Part shown: positions 45,985 to 54,903 of the stretch, in pieces | Position numbering within the stretch: position 1 is the stretch's first letter | Layout of the letters: every line of letters starts with the position of its first letter | From: ZC4RG30 sp039917615 | GTDB taxonomy: Bacteria; Pseudomonadota; Gammaproteobacteria; Steroidobacterales; Steroidobacteraceae | NCBI GenBank assembly: GCA_039917615.1 | Contig: JBDSJD010000021.1 | Span: 5,088-69,087 of the forward strand | Direction of reading: 5' to 3' | DNA length: 64,000 nt | The notes under the pieces: generated by a model | Told to the model about the DNA's origin: nothing | Databases searched by the model: none | The model's input: the letters and a program-made list of their open reading frames with translations, nothing else | Made by a program: the position numbers and the translations under genes

Positions 45985-47490
45985 GTGCAAAAGGCTAGCA
46001 TCATCGCCGACCGCGAATTCATCATCGACGAACTGGATCGACGCGTCTTCGGCTCTTTCGTGGAGCATCTGGGCCGCTGCATCTATGGCGGCATTTACGA
46101 ACCCGGCCACGCAACAGCCGATGAGCACGGGTTTCGCGGGGATGTGCTTGCGCTCACCCGGGAACTGGGCGTCTCCGTCATGCGCTACCCCGGTGGCAAT
46201 TTCGTCTCCGGCTACAACTGGCGGGACGGCGTAGGTCCTAAAGAGCAACGGCCGGTCAGGCTCGATCTCGCGTGGTTTTCGACCGAGACCAATCAGTTCG
46301 GCACGAACGAGTTCATCATCTGGTGCCGCAAGGCCGGGATAGAGCCGATGATGGCCGTGAATCTCGGCACGGCCGGGCCCGACGAGGCACGCCAGCTGGT
46401 TGAGTACTGCAACCACGCAGGTGGAACCGAATATTCGGATCTGCGCATCGCCCACGGGTATCCAGAACCGCATGACATCAAGTTCTGGTGCCTTGGCAAC
46501 GAGATGGATGGTCCCTGGCAAATCTGCCACAAGACCGCAGAGGAATACGCCCGTACAGCGCTGGAGGCCGCCAAGGTCATGCGTTGGACTTCGCAGGGTC
46601 TCACCCTCGCCGCCTGCGGATCATCGAGCCGGGAGATGGCCACCTATGGCGCGTGGGAATACGAAGTACTTGATCACTGCTTCGAAGCGGTGGATTTCAT
46701 TTCGCTGCACCAGTACTTCCTCAATCGCGAAGACGACATCGCTCGATTCTTCACGCACCTGGACAAGCTCGACAATTTCATCACGGGAGTCGCCGCCATT
46801 GCCGACGCGGTGGCCGCCAAGCGGCGCAGCCGCAAGCGGATCATGTTGTCGATGGATGAATGGAACGTCTGGTACAAGGCCCGCTCTCCTGTGGATGTCG
46901 CCAAGCCCGGCTGGCCCCAGGCGCCGAAATTGCTGGAAGAGATTTACAATTTCGAGGATGCACTGGTCGTGGGCGGCGCTCTGATCACGCTGATCAATCA
47001 TGCCGACCGCGTGAAAACCGCCTGCCTCGCCCAGCTCGTCAATGTGATCGGTGCAATCATGACCGAGACCGGCGGTCCGGCCTGGCGCCAGACGATTTTT
47101 CACCCCTTTGCGCAGGCGTCACGGCTGGCGCGCGGCAATGTGTTGCGGCTGGTCACAAACTGCGGCACGTTTGCCGCAGGCGAAATCGACAATGCGCCGT
47201 TGCTGCTGGCCACTGCTGTCCACGATCCCGCCAGTGGCGCGGTGTCGGTCTTTGCCCTGAACCGTTCGCGTGAATCCATGTCTCTGTCTGCTGACCTGCG
47301 TGGGTTCGGTTCGCTGGTCATCGCAGAGAGCTTCGAGCTCAAGCACGCTGACCTCAAGGCCACCAATACCCGGCAGTCGCCGGATGAGGTAACGCCGGTG
47401 AAGCATCCTGCGTGTGAAGTGTCGGCATCTGGCCTGGAAGCCACGCTCAAGCCGTTGTCGTGGAATGTCTTTGCCCTGAAAGCCGGGTGA
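45985..47490 (+). CDS. Alpha-N-arabinofuranosidase, GH51
   Basis: The GTG-start protein (GGGAG upstream) has 501 residues and no signal peptide, so it is cytoplasmic. It is a GH51 enzyme: RYPGGNFVSGYNW (about 68-80), acid/base E173 in LGNEMDGPWQ and nucleophile E292 in SMDEWNVWY. A C-terminal beta domain follows. It releases arabinose from imported arabino-oligosaccharides. Together with the four preceding genes it forms a compact import-and-cleavage operon. No regulator gene is in the operon. Confidence 0.96.
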   Translation: MQKASIIADREFIIDELDRRVFGSFVEHLGRCIYGGIYEPGHATADEHGFRGDVLALTRELGVSVMRYPGGNFVSGYNWRDGVGPKEQRPVRLDLAWFSTETNQFGTNEFIIWCRKAGIEPMMAVNLGTAGPDEARQLVEYCNHAGGTEYSDLRIAHGYPEPHDIKFWCLGNEMDGPWQICHKTAEEYARTALEAAKVMRWTSQGLTLAACGSSSREMATYGAWEYEVLDHCFEAVDFISLHQYFLNREDDIARFFTHLDKLDNFITGVAAIADAVAAKRRSRKRIMLSMDEWNVWYKARSPVDVAKPGWPQAPKLLEEIYNFEDALVVGGALITLINHADRVKTACLAQLVNVIGAIMTETGGPAWRQTIFHPFAQASRLARGNVLRLVTNCGTFAAGEIDNAPLLLATAVHDPASGAVSVFALNRSRESMSLSADLRGFGSLVIAESFELKHADLKATNTRQSPDEVTPVKHPACEVSASGLEATLKPLSWNVFALKAG

Positions 47491-47505
47491 CAAACGCAAC
47501 TTGAT

Positions 47506-48576
47506 TCATTCTGATGTCAGTGGTGGGCCTTCCACCTCGTAGCCAAGCCCCTTTAACTTCGCGACGTACCCATTCGCACCCACCACCTCGCGGATGGAAA
47601 GGACTGCGAAGGTCGACTTGTTTCTGTCCAGCGCCTTGCGCACAGCGGCGATCCAGTCACGTTCCGCCTGTGCCTTGGCCTGCGCCTCCAACCGATTGTA
47701 TTCGTTGTCCAGTTGCTTCATGCGCGCAGCGGTGGCGGAGTCGCCAGCCGTGATCGACGCTTCGAACATGCTGTCGCATTCGCTGCCCATCTCGGGCTGC
47801 AGGTGCAGATGGCGCAACGCCTCGACGTCGCCCTTCGCCCAGGCATTCGCGCGCAGTTTCAGCTGTTCGACGTCCGACTCCAGGCGATCGAGACTACGTG
47901 TGAAGCACTCGACGTCAGCCACATCGCGCATGGTGGTGAGCCCGGCGCGGATATCGGCCGACTTCGTTTTCATCTTTGGTTCCACATCGCGCAGGCTGCG
48001 CACGCGCACCTTGTGCTTTTTTGCGGCAGATTTGACGATGACTTCCACGACAGGCCCATCCGTCAACCGGTTCTTGCTGTAAGCCTTGTCGCGCAGTTCG
48101 TCGATTGCAATCGCCGGGCGAAGCCGTTCGACTGCGTCTCCCGGACCGATATATTTCTCTCGCAGCAGTCGCCACTTTCCCCATGTAGCTGCAGGCAACA
48201 CGTCCCTCAGAGTCTTGTGGTCTGGAAGATAGAAAGATTTGATGATTGCCGGCACCAGCGTAAGCACGCGAAAGAAGCCGATGCCCGGATTAACCCCAAC
48301 GGAAGCCGGCAGAATCACTTCCTGCGATTCGGCGATGCGCCCCTCGACATTCCGCGAACGCCATATCAGGCCCTTGGGGAGCGGGGTATAGGTACCCAGC
48401 ACCCACATCACATGATCACCCTTTGAAACCTTCCATAGACCAGGTCCCGGGTGCTCGCCGGTCACCACAACGGTTTCCAGTTCGTCGATTTGCTCCTCTC
48501 CGGATAGTGCAACACCAGACAGGCACATCAATATGCCAGCGGCAATGCACGCGAACGCGGCCTTCGTAGCTTTCAT
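47506..48576 (-). CDS. TraB/GumN family secreted protein
   Basis: The 356-residue protein has a signal peptide (residues 1-26) and the TraB/GumN pattern: a GLWKVSKGDHVMWVLGTYTPLP segment (marker) near the N-terminus and a C-terminal NKSTFAVLSIREVVGANGYVAKLKGLGYEV (marker) like the family end motif. The family is thought to include proteases of the tiki type, but the usual GxxH pair is only partly preserved here (GTYT instead of GTxH), which would weaken such activity. It is the last gene of the ABC/GIN operon, 2 bp after the preceding stop. Confidence 0.78.
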   Translation of the reverse strand: MKATKAAFACIAAGILMCLSGVALSGEEQIDELETVVVTGEHPGPGLWKVSKGDHVMWVLGTYTPLPKGLIWRSRNVEGRIAESQEVILPASVGVNPGIGFFRVLTLVPAIIKSFYLPDHKTLRDVLPAATWGKWRLLREKYIGPGDAVERLRPAIAIDELRDKAYSKNRLTDGPVVEVIVKSAAKKHKVRVRSLRDVEPKMKTKSADIRAGLTTMRDVADVECFTRSLDRLESDVEQLKLRANAWAKGDVEALRHLHLQPEMGSECDSMFEASITAGDSATAARMKQLDNEYNRLEAQAKAQAERDWIAAVRKALDRNKSTFAVLSIREVVGANGYVAKLKGLGYEVEGPPLTSE

Positions 48577-48578
48577 GG

Positions 48579-49241
48579 TCAGGGCATTTCCTTTGACTTG
48601 GGGCCGTAGCTATAGGTGACGCGACTATTGCTTTTGATACTGACGTTGATGTCGGAGGACGTACCGTTACCCATCCGCACCTCGATTGGCCCAGCCGCGT
48701 CCATCATCCAGGTGCCGTTACTTTCGAGGATCTGGGCCGCCTTCACTGCCCTCATGCGCAGTGATACCACCGGCGCTTGCAGTGCTCGCACTGTCAGCAG
48801 CTCGACGCCTCGCGCGTCGATGCTGGTCAGCGTCGGCGCTTCGATTCTCAACACGGCTCCGGCTGCGTCTGGCCCACCCTTGATGCGAAGCAGTCCTCCC
48901 TTGTTCCACTCTGCGCCGACGTTCATGGCCTTGCCCGCAGCCGGCGTCACGCTCACCTTGTATTGCTGCGCACCGACGACTTCAACGGTATACATGCCCT
49001 CCACCTCGACCCGCGAAAATTCGAGTACGTCCCCCAAGTCCACTAACTGCGACGCATTTGCTTGAGATTCGACATCGCCACTTGCGACAACCGTCAGCCC
49101 CAGCGACATCAAGCTGCGCACCCATTGGGGTGAGTCGACATCCACCGCGGATGCATAGATACGGGTTGCGCCCGCAACCAGCACCGGCACCCCAAGCATC
49201 GCGAGCACGGTATTACGGATGTAGCGTTTACCTTGGTTCAT
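48579..49241 (-). CDS. GIN-domain (DUF2807-like) exported protein
   Basis: I choose the ATG at 49241 (MNQGKRYIRN) with AGGAAG 8 bp upstream, giving 220 residues. An N-terminal membrane or signal segment (about 10-30) is followed by a beta-helical head-GIN-like domain (about 70-215): FSRVEVEGMYTVEVVGAQQ, then an ITAPTLTSIDARGVELL-like strand series. The domain is found in adhesin-like proteins and in proteins linked to envelope signalling. It overlaps the end of the GntR gene and is followed by the TraB gene after 2 bp. Confidence 0.75.
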   Translation of the reverse strand: MNQGKRYIRNTVLAMLGVPVLVAGATRIYASAVDVDSPQWVRSLMSLGLTVVASGDVESQANASQLVDLGDVLEFSRVEVEGMYTVEVVGAQQYKVSVTPAAGKAMNVGAEWNKGGLLRIKGGPDAAGAVLRIEAPTLTSIDARGVELLTVRALQAPVVSLRMRAVKAAQILESNGTWMMDAAGPIEVRMGNGTSSDINVSIKSNSRVTYSYGPKSKEMP

Positions 49242-49626
49242 GGCCATTGCTTCCTGAGTTTGCTTTGGATGCTCGCCATTCCCCATGAATCCGGGTGATG
49301 TCATCTGGCCCCATACCCAACTGCGCCATGCGGGCGAATACCTCCGGGAGCACCTCCTCAATGAACTGTAGTCGCTTCAGTTCGAGGGTGATCGCGAGTG
49401 CGTTGTTGGTGAAGAAATAGCCCACGCCGCGCTGCGTGGAGAGGATGTTGTTGTCCAGCAGGTAACCCAAGCCCTTGATCACGGTATTCGGATTCACAGA
49501 GGTCGTGACCGCCAGGTCTTTCAATGCTGGCAGCTTTTCGCCATCGCGCCACTCACCCTTCAGCAGCCCTCCGGTGATGTAGTCCGCGACCTGCAGGTAG
49601 ATGGGGTAGTTGGGCTTAAACTCCAT
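49228..49626 (-). CDS. GntR family regulator, YtrA subfamily (second system)
   Basis: The ATG at 49626 (MEFKPNYPIYLQVADY) overlaps the permease gene by 11 bp and gives 132 residues. The winged helix has LPALKDLAVTTSVNPNTVIKGLGYL (marker), with RGVGYFF as wing; the C-terminal helix pair is the YtrA type. It is the third gene of an operon starting with the ATPase at 51219. The upstream inverted repeat 51265-51288 is its probable target. Confidence 0.88.
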   Translation of the reverse strand: MEFKPNYPIYLQVADYITGGLLKGEWRDGEKLPALKDLAVTTSVNPNTVIKGLGYLLDNNILSTQRGVGYFFTNNALAITLELKRLQFIEEVLPEVFARMAQLGMGPDDITRIHGEWRASKANSGSNGHEPR

Positions 49627-50380
49627 CCGATGCCTCGTGATCGCGCAGACAGACATAGGCGACGTAAAACATCCAACCGCATAATCCGACGACGAACGCG
49701 ACGTTCATCCACGAGACGGCGAACCTGGGCATCAACTCCAAAGGCAAAGGCGTGATGTTTTCGAATTGGGTCCAGGAGAACAGATCCGGAAAGAACATCC
49801 GTTCCGCCGCGTTTTCCACCAGCGTCAGCGCGAGAACCAACCCCAGCAGAAATAGTATGGTTTTGAGAAAGGCGTGCGTGCGGAAGCAGATCCCCCCGGT
49901 GAGCGTGACCAAATGAGCCAGCATGTACCAAAGTACCAGCGATTTAGTCTGCGCCGTAAACGGCGAGAATGGGGGTTGGCGAATCTCCCAATACATCATC
50001 ACCAGCTGCTTGCCGACGATATCAAACGCCATGAACGCCAGTGTGCCGTACAGCACGAACAGCGGGCCAGTCAGCAAAAAGCGGCTCATCAGGCGTTCGA
50101 AGCTGGATACGGGCAGCATCAGGTACTGATACCGATCAAGCGGGTGATGCATGTCCTGAAAGGCAACGCCCGTGAGCAGCAGGCCCGCTCCGATCAGATA
50201 GCATCCGAACAAGACATGCTGCACACCCTGTGCTTGATCGGACACTCGGCCGGCTCTGAACAGATAGACGAGCATCGTCAGTCCGAATAGGGCAACCGTG
50301 GTGTATAGCACCGGCCGCATGATACGCAACGCATCGTTCTGGATGACACGGCCGAATCTTCGCGGGGAAAACTGGATCAT
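49616..50380 (-). CDS. ABC-2 type transporter, membrane subunit (second system)
   Basis: The 254-residue protein has about six hydrophobic segments and a short cytoplasmic N-terminus, as expected for a YtrB-partner permease. The start overlaps the ATPase stop by 4 bp and the regulator starts inside its 3' end. There is no clear family motif that tells the substrate. Confidence 0.83.
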   Translation of the reverse strand: MIQFSPRRFGRVIQNDALRIMRPVLYTTVALFGLTMLVYLFRAGRVSDQAQGVQHVLFGCYLIGAGLLLTGVAFQDMHHPLDRYQYLMLPVSSFERLMSRFLLTGPLFVLYGTLAFMAFDIVGKQLVMMYWEIRQPPFSPFTAQTKSLVLWYMLAHLVTLTGGICFRTHAFLKTILFLLGLVLALTLVENAAERMFFPDLFSWTQFENITPLPLELMPRFAVSWMNVAFVVGLCGWMFYVAYVCLRDHEASDGV

Positions 50381-51219
50381 GCTGCCTCCCTGCGGAGCAG
50401 CTCACGAATCTTTGCGGGGCCAGTTATTGCCAGACCAAATAACATCTCAAGATCGAGGCGGCTTCCCTCCCCGTTCTCATTTCGCCGGATGACCTTGAAG
50501 CCTTCGAGCGATCTCTCCGAGTACAATGCGTCCGCAGGTTGCTTCTGCTCTACGGTTGTCTGCAGCTGCGACTCCAGGGTTTCGACTGTCTCGTGCAACA
50601 GGACCTCTCCCTGAGCCAGCACCATCACCGAATCGATCAAACCTTGCAGGTCGTATGACTGATGCGTTGAGATCAGGAAGCTGCGCCCAGGATCGAAGTG
50701 ATCGATCAGCAGCCGCCGAAACTGGGTCTTGCTCGGGATATCGAGTCCGTTGGTAGGTTCGTCGAGGATCAGCAGTCGAGCCTGCGTAGCCAGGCCAAAG
50801 GCGAGCAGGAACTTCTTCTTTTGCCCCTGCGACAGTGTGCTCAGCTTCTGCTGGTGCGGGATCTGCAGTTCACCCAGGAGACGATGGAACATCGGGTAAT
50901 CGAAGCGCGGGTACAGTCCGCCATATCGCCTTGCATATGATGCCGGCTGAAGTGCCGGTAGCTGGAACTCTTCCGGCAGCAGGAATACTTCTGCCAGAAA
51001 TGCCGGGTTACGCTGCCGGGGCTCACGGTCCAGCACCCTACAGTGGCCGCTCTGCGGGAAGCTCAATCCTGCTATCAGCCTCAGTAGGGTGCTCTTGCCC
51101 GCGCCGTTGGCGCCAAGCAGGCCGCAGATCGTTCCGGCCGGCAGGTGCAGGTTGAGGTTTGAGAACAGTGTTTCGCCACGGCGGGAGTAGCGAAAGCCCA
51201 GGTTTTTCACATCGATCAT
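50377..51219 (-). CDS. ABC transporter, ATP-binding subunit (second system)
   Basis: The 280-residue protein has Walker A GANGAGKST (about residues 36-44), a Gln-Lys-rich signature variant LSQGQKKK (about 128-135) and Walker B LLILDEPTNGLD (about 147-158). The LSQGQ form is common in YtrB-like ATPases. It is the first gene of the operon, 46 bp downstream of the inverted repeat. Confidence 0.92.
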   Translation of the reverse strand: MIDVKNLGFRYSRRGETLFSNLNLHLPAGTICGLLGANGAGKSTLLRLIAGLSFPQSGHCRVLDREPRQRNPAFLAEVFLLPEEFQLPALQPASYARRYGGLYPRFDYPMFHRLLGELQIPHQQKLSTLSQGQKKKFLLAFGLATQARLLILDEPTNGLDIPSKTQFRRLLIDHFDPGRSFLISTHQSYDLQGLIDSVMVLAQGEVLLHETVETLESQLQTTVEQKQPADALYSERSLEGFKVIRRNENGEGSRLDLEMLFGLAITGPAKIRELLRREAA

Positions 51220-51264
51220 GCAGGCTCCGAATGCGGCCGGACGATTCCGCAGGGAGACATTACT

Positions 51265-51288
51265 ACTTTACTATCTTACTAGTAAAGT
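51265..51288. promoter_or_regulatory. Inverted repeat operator upstream of second ABC operon
   Basis: ACTTTACTA (51265-51273) and TAGTAAAGT (51280-51288) are perfect 9-bp arms around a 6-bp spacer. The right half forms the palindrome TTACTAGTAA (51276-51285) with core TACTAGTA, the same core found at the first YtrA-type operon (18545-18552). The AT-rich stretch probably also contains the operon promoter. Confidence 0.6.
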
Positions 51289-51611
51289 CGCTGCTCGAAC
51301 CTTTCCCCAAGGGCTGTGCCTTCTGCCCGGCAGGCTCGCACCGGACTGACCCGCGTCGGGGTGTTGACCCATTGCTTGCTGATCAGGAAGTCCGGCGAAT
51401 TGGGCGTCACCAAATGGATCAGCGGAATGATCAGCGCGGAGCCCAGCGTGAACAACGTGTTCCCTGTGCAACGCGCCACCATGAACATGCGCGCAAGATT
51501 CCGCCAACGCGACGCCAGCCGATAGGCGATGGCCACAAGATCCCGCGCTATACCCGCCCGCTGCGTTGACGTTGGCGGTGGGCACCCTTACCGTGTCATG
51601 CAACAGGGAGA
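51289..51611. other. Intergenic region before ppsA
   Basis: About 320 bp separate the divergent ABC operon and ppsA. A minus-strand open frame (51279-51536, 85 codons) has a membrane-like stretch but no family match and includes the operator, so I do not call it a gene. Confidence 0.45.
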
Positions 51612-53999
51612 GTGCAGCATGGATTGGTGGCAGACTTGACGGAATATGTTGTTGCTCTGCGCGACGTGGGTCGCGGCGACGTCGCCCGCGTAGGCGGCAA
51701 GAATTCATCCCTGGGCGAAATGCTGCGCTCGTTGTCGCAGCTGGGTGTGGATGTGCCAGATGGCTTCGCCACCACGGCCGATGCCTACCGCGCGTTTGTC
51801 GGCCAGAAGGAACTGGACGAACGCATCCACGCCGCGCTGGACGGGCTCGATGTGGACGATGTCGAGCAGCTTGCGCAGATCGGCGCGCGTATCCGTCAGT
51901 GGATCATCGAAACGCCGCTCCCGGCTGCGCTGGAGGCTGCAATTGTTGATGCACTAGAGAAGATGAGCGAAGGCCGCGAGATAGCGGTGGCCGTGCGTTC
52001 TTCGGCAACCGCCGAGGATCTGCCCGAGGCCTCGTTCGCCGGCCAGCAGGAGACCCTGCTGAACGTGCGTGGGATCCAGGCGGTGCTGGCGGCGGTCCAT
52101 GAGGTCTTCGCTTCGCTGTTCAACGACCGTGCAATCTCCTACCGCGTGCATCAGCGCTTCGATCACCGTGACGTGGCGCTGTCGGTGGGCGTGCAGCACA
52201 TGGTGCGCAGCGATGTGGGTGCAAGCGGCGTGATGTTCACGCTCGATACCGACTCGGGCTTCCGCGACGTCGTGTTCCTGACCAGCTCCTGGGGCCTGGG
52301 TGAGATGGTGGTACAGGGCGCGGTGAATCCGGATGAGTTCTATCTTTACAAGCCCGCGCTGAAGGCGGGCCGAAGCGCGGTAGTGCGGCGTAACCTCGGC
52401 GCGAAGGCGCTGCGCATGGTGTATGCGCGGCCCGGTTCAGGCGAGCGCGTGCGCACCGAAGACGTGCCGCAAGCCGATCGCAATCGCTTCTCGCTGACGG
52501 ACGAGGAAGCGACGCGGCTGGCGCAGCAGGCCCTGCTCATCGAGGCCCACTATGGCTGTCCCATGGACATCGAGTGGGGCAAGGATGGGCAGACCGGGCG
52601 CCTGTACATCCTGCAGGCGCGGCCCGAGACGGTGCAGAGCCGCAAAGGGCCAACGCTGCAGCGATTCAGTCTCAAGGGACGTGCCCCCGTGCTGTCAGAG
52701 GGTCGCGCCATAGGCCAGAAAATCGGCGCCGGGCGCGCACGCGTTGTCAGCAGCCTGCGTGACATCGCCAGTGTGCAGAAGGGTGATGTGCTCGTGGCCG
52801 ACATGACGGACCCGGACTGGGAGCCGGTAATGAAACGGGCCGCCGCGATCGTGACGAACCGGGGCGGCCGCACCTGTCATGCGGCGATCATCGCGCGTGA
52901 GCTTGGCGTGCCGGCCGTGGTGGGCTGCGGGGATGCCACGCGCACCATCCGTGACGGGATGCTGGTGACGGTCTCCTGCGCCGAGGGCGAGACTGGGCAT
53001 GTGTACGAGGGCATCCTCGATTGGGAAGAGCAGCGGCTGGAACTGCAGAGCCTGCCCGAGCCACCCGTGAAGATCATGATGAACCTGGGCAATCCTGATC
53101 TGGCCTTCGGAGTCTCGATGCTGCCGCACCGCGGCGTGGGCCTGGCACGCCTGGAGTTCATCATCAACCGGATGATCGGTGTGCATCCGCGCGCGCTGCT
53201 GGAGTTCGACTCGCTCGAGCCCGACGTGAAGGCGCGCGTTGCCGCGCGCATCGCGGGCTATGCCAATCCCAAGGAATTCTTCGTGGCGCGGCTCGCCGAG
53301 GGCGTGTCACAGATCGCCGCGGCCTTCGCGCCTCAAATGGTGATCGTGCGACTGTCGGACTTCAAGTCGAACGAATACGCCAATCTCATCGGCGGTCAAC
53401 GCTACGAGCCGCACGAAGAGAACCCGATGCTGGGATTCCGCGGCGCTTCGCGCTACGTGGATCCGACCTTCCAGCCCTGCTTCGACATGGAATGCCAGGC
53501 CATCCGTCGTGTGCGCGAGGACATTGGACTTACCAATGTGCATGTGATGGTGCCGTTTGTGCGCACCGTGGCCGAGGCGCGCGCCGTGACGACGCTGCTT
53601 GCCGAACGCGGTCTGCAGCGCGGGCAGGCGGGCCTGAAGATCATCATGATGTGCGAGATTCCCTCGAACGCGCTGCTGGCCGAACAGTTCCTGGAGTACT
53701 TCGACGGCATGTCGATCGGTTCCAACGACCTCACCCAGCTCACTCTGGGTCTTGATCGCGATTCGGCGATCGTGTCGGGACTGTTTGACGAGCGCGACGC
53801 GGCCGTGAAGATGCTTATTTCGCGCGCCATCGAGGCCTGCCGCAGCGCGGGCAAATATGTGGGCATCTGCGGCCAGGGCCCGTCCGACCATCCAGACTTT
53901 GCCGACTGGCTCGTGGATCAGGGCATCGAGAGTCTGTCGCTGAATCCGGATACGGTGCTGGAGACTTGGTTACGCCTCGCACAGCGGCATCCGGCGTGA
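51612..53999 (+). CDS. ppsA: Phosphoenolpyruvate synthase
   Basis: The 795-residue enzyme converts pyruvate and ATP to phosphoenolpyruvate, AMP and phosphate, for gluconeogenesis. The N-terminal ATP-binding part starts at RVGGKNSSLGEML; the phospho-carrier H423 lies in NRGGRTCHAAIIAREL, matching H421 of E. coli; and the C-terminal PEP-binding barrel contains GSNDLTQLTLGLDRDS. The GTG at 51612 lies close behind AGGGAG; a GTG at 51627 is an alternative start. The regulator gene overlaps its stop by 4 bp (GTGA). Confidence 0.96.
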   Translation: MQHGLVADLTEYVVALRDVGRGDVARVGGKNSSLGEMLRSLSQLGVDVPDGFATTADAYRAFVGQKELDERIHAALDGLDVDDVEQLAQIGARIRQWIIETPLPAALEAAIVDALEKMSEGREIAVAVRSSATAEDLPEASFAGQQETLLNVRGIQAVLAAVHEVFASLFNDRAISYRVHQRFDHRDVALSVGVQHMVRSDVGASGVMFTLDTDSGFRDVVFLTSSWGLGEMVVQGAVNPDEFYLYKPALKAGRSAVVRRNLGAKALRMVYARPGSGERVRTEDVPQADRNRFSLTDEEATRLAQQALLIEAHYGCPMDIEWGKDGQTGRLYILQARPETVQSRKGPTLQRFSLKGRAPVLSEGRAIGQKIGAGRARVVSSLRDIASVQKGDVLVADMTDPDWEPVMKRAAAIVTNRGGRTCHAAIIARELGVPAVVGCGDATRTIRDGMLVTVSCAEGETGHVYEGILDWEEQRLELQSLPEPPVKIMMNLGNPDLAFGVSMLPHRGVGLARLEFIINRMIGVHPRALLEFDSLEPDVKARVAARIAGYANPKEFFVARLAEGVSQIAAAFAPQMVIVRLSDFKSNEYANLIGGQRYEPHEENPMLGFRGASRYVDPTFQPCFDMECQAIRRVREDIGLTNVHVMVPFVRTVAEARAVTTLLAERGLQRGQAGLKIIMMCEIPSNALLAEQFLEYFDGMSIGSNDLTQLTLGLDRDSAIVSGLFDERDAAVKMLISRAIEACRSAGKYVGICGQGPSDHPDFADWLVDQGIESLSLNPDTVLETWLRLAQRHPA

Positions 54000-54823
54000 T
54001 CGAGCGGACGATCTGCTTTGTCTCGGATCGCACTGGAGTGACCGCCGAGACGCTGGGTCATAGCCTGCTGACACAGTTCGGAGAGCACCATGCGCGCACC
54101 GTGACGATGCCCTTCGTAAGCAATCACAAGGACGCTCATGGCGTGGTGACACGCATCAACGAGATGGCCCGCCGCGACGGCGCACGGCCGATTGTGCTCT
54201 CGACGCTGGTCGATGACGACATCCGCTCCATCGTGCGGCAGGCGAATGCATTCTTTCTCGACTTCTTCGATGCCTGCCTCGCGCCCCTGGAGGCAGAGCT
54301 CGGGCGGCAGTCGGCGCATGTGGCGGGACATGGCATGAAGGAGCTGGGCGCAGATCCTGCGCACTCCGAACGCATCGACGCGACCAACTTCGCGCTTGCC
54401 AACGACGATGGCGCGGGGCAGCGCGACTACCGCACCGCCGATGTGATCCTCATCGGCGTATCACGTTCGGGCAAGACGCCCACCTCGCTTTACATGGCCA
54501 TGCAGTACGGGATCCGCACCGCAAACGTGCCGCTGCTGGAAGAGGACTTCGAGCAGCGCGCGCTGCCGCGGGATCTGCGACCGCACCGTGAGAAGATTTT
54601 CGGTCTGACGATCAGCCCGGAGCGGCTGCAGCAGATCCGGCAGGAGCGGCGGCCCGGCAGCCGCTATGCGTCGCTGGCGCAGGTGGAGTTCGAGGTACGC
54701 AATGCGCTGGATCTCATGAACAGAAACCAGATCCAGCATATCGATGTCACGGAGAGCAGCGTGGAGGAGATTGCCAGCCGGATCCTGGACCAGATGAAGC
54801 TGGAGCGGCATATCAGGGCGTAG
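53996..54823 (+). CDS. ppsR: PEP synthase regulatory kinase/pyrophosphorylase
   Basis: The GTG at 53996 overlaps the ppsA stop and gives 275 residues. The DUF299 protein opens with ICFVSDRTGVTAETLGHSLL and has a P-loop GVSRSGKTPTS (154-164). It inactivates PpsA by ADP-dependent phosphorylation of an active-site Thr and reverses this with phosphate. The partner is the gene directly upstream. A strong hairpin follows 18 bp after the stop. Confidence 0.95.
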   Translation: MIERTICFVSDRTGVTAETLGHSLLTQFGEHHARTVTMPFVSNHKDAHGVVTRINEMARRDGARPIVLSTLVDDDIRSIVRQANAFFLDFFDACLAPLEAELGRQSAHVAGHGMKELGADPAHSERIDATNFALANDDGAGQRDYRTADVILIGVSRSGKTPTSLYMAMQYGIRTANVPLLEEDFEQRALPRDLRPHREKIFGLTISPERLQQIRQERRPGSRYASLAQVEFEVRNALDLMNRNQIQHIDVTESSVEEIASRILDQMKLERHIRA

Positions 54824-54840
54824 GCGCCTCACCCATAAAA

Positions 54841-54866
54841 TAAAGCCCCGCGGTAGCGGGGCTTTA
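54841..54866. terminator. Bidirectional rho-independent terminator
   Basis: TAAAGCCCCGC (54841-54851) pairs perfectly with GCGGGGCTTTA (54856-54866) around loop GGTA, with A-rich sequence before it and T-rich at its end. It lies between the converging ppsR and PEP-CTERM genes and could stop both. Confidence 0.9.
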
Positions 54867-54903
54867 TCGAACACGCCGCCTTGCGACGCACGTGCTTGGT
54901 TGA

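Noticed and set aside
51279..51536. Minus-strand open frame of 85 codons between the ABC operon and ppsA
   Set aside because: It overlaps the inverted-repeat operator and has no family similarity or ribosome site; the membrane-like stretch may be chance.
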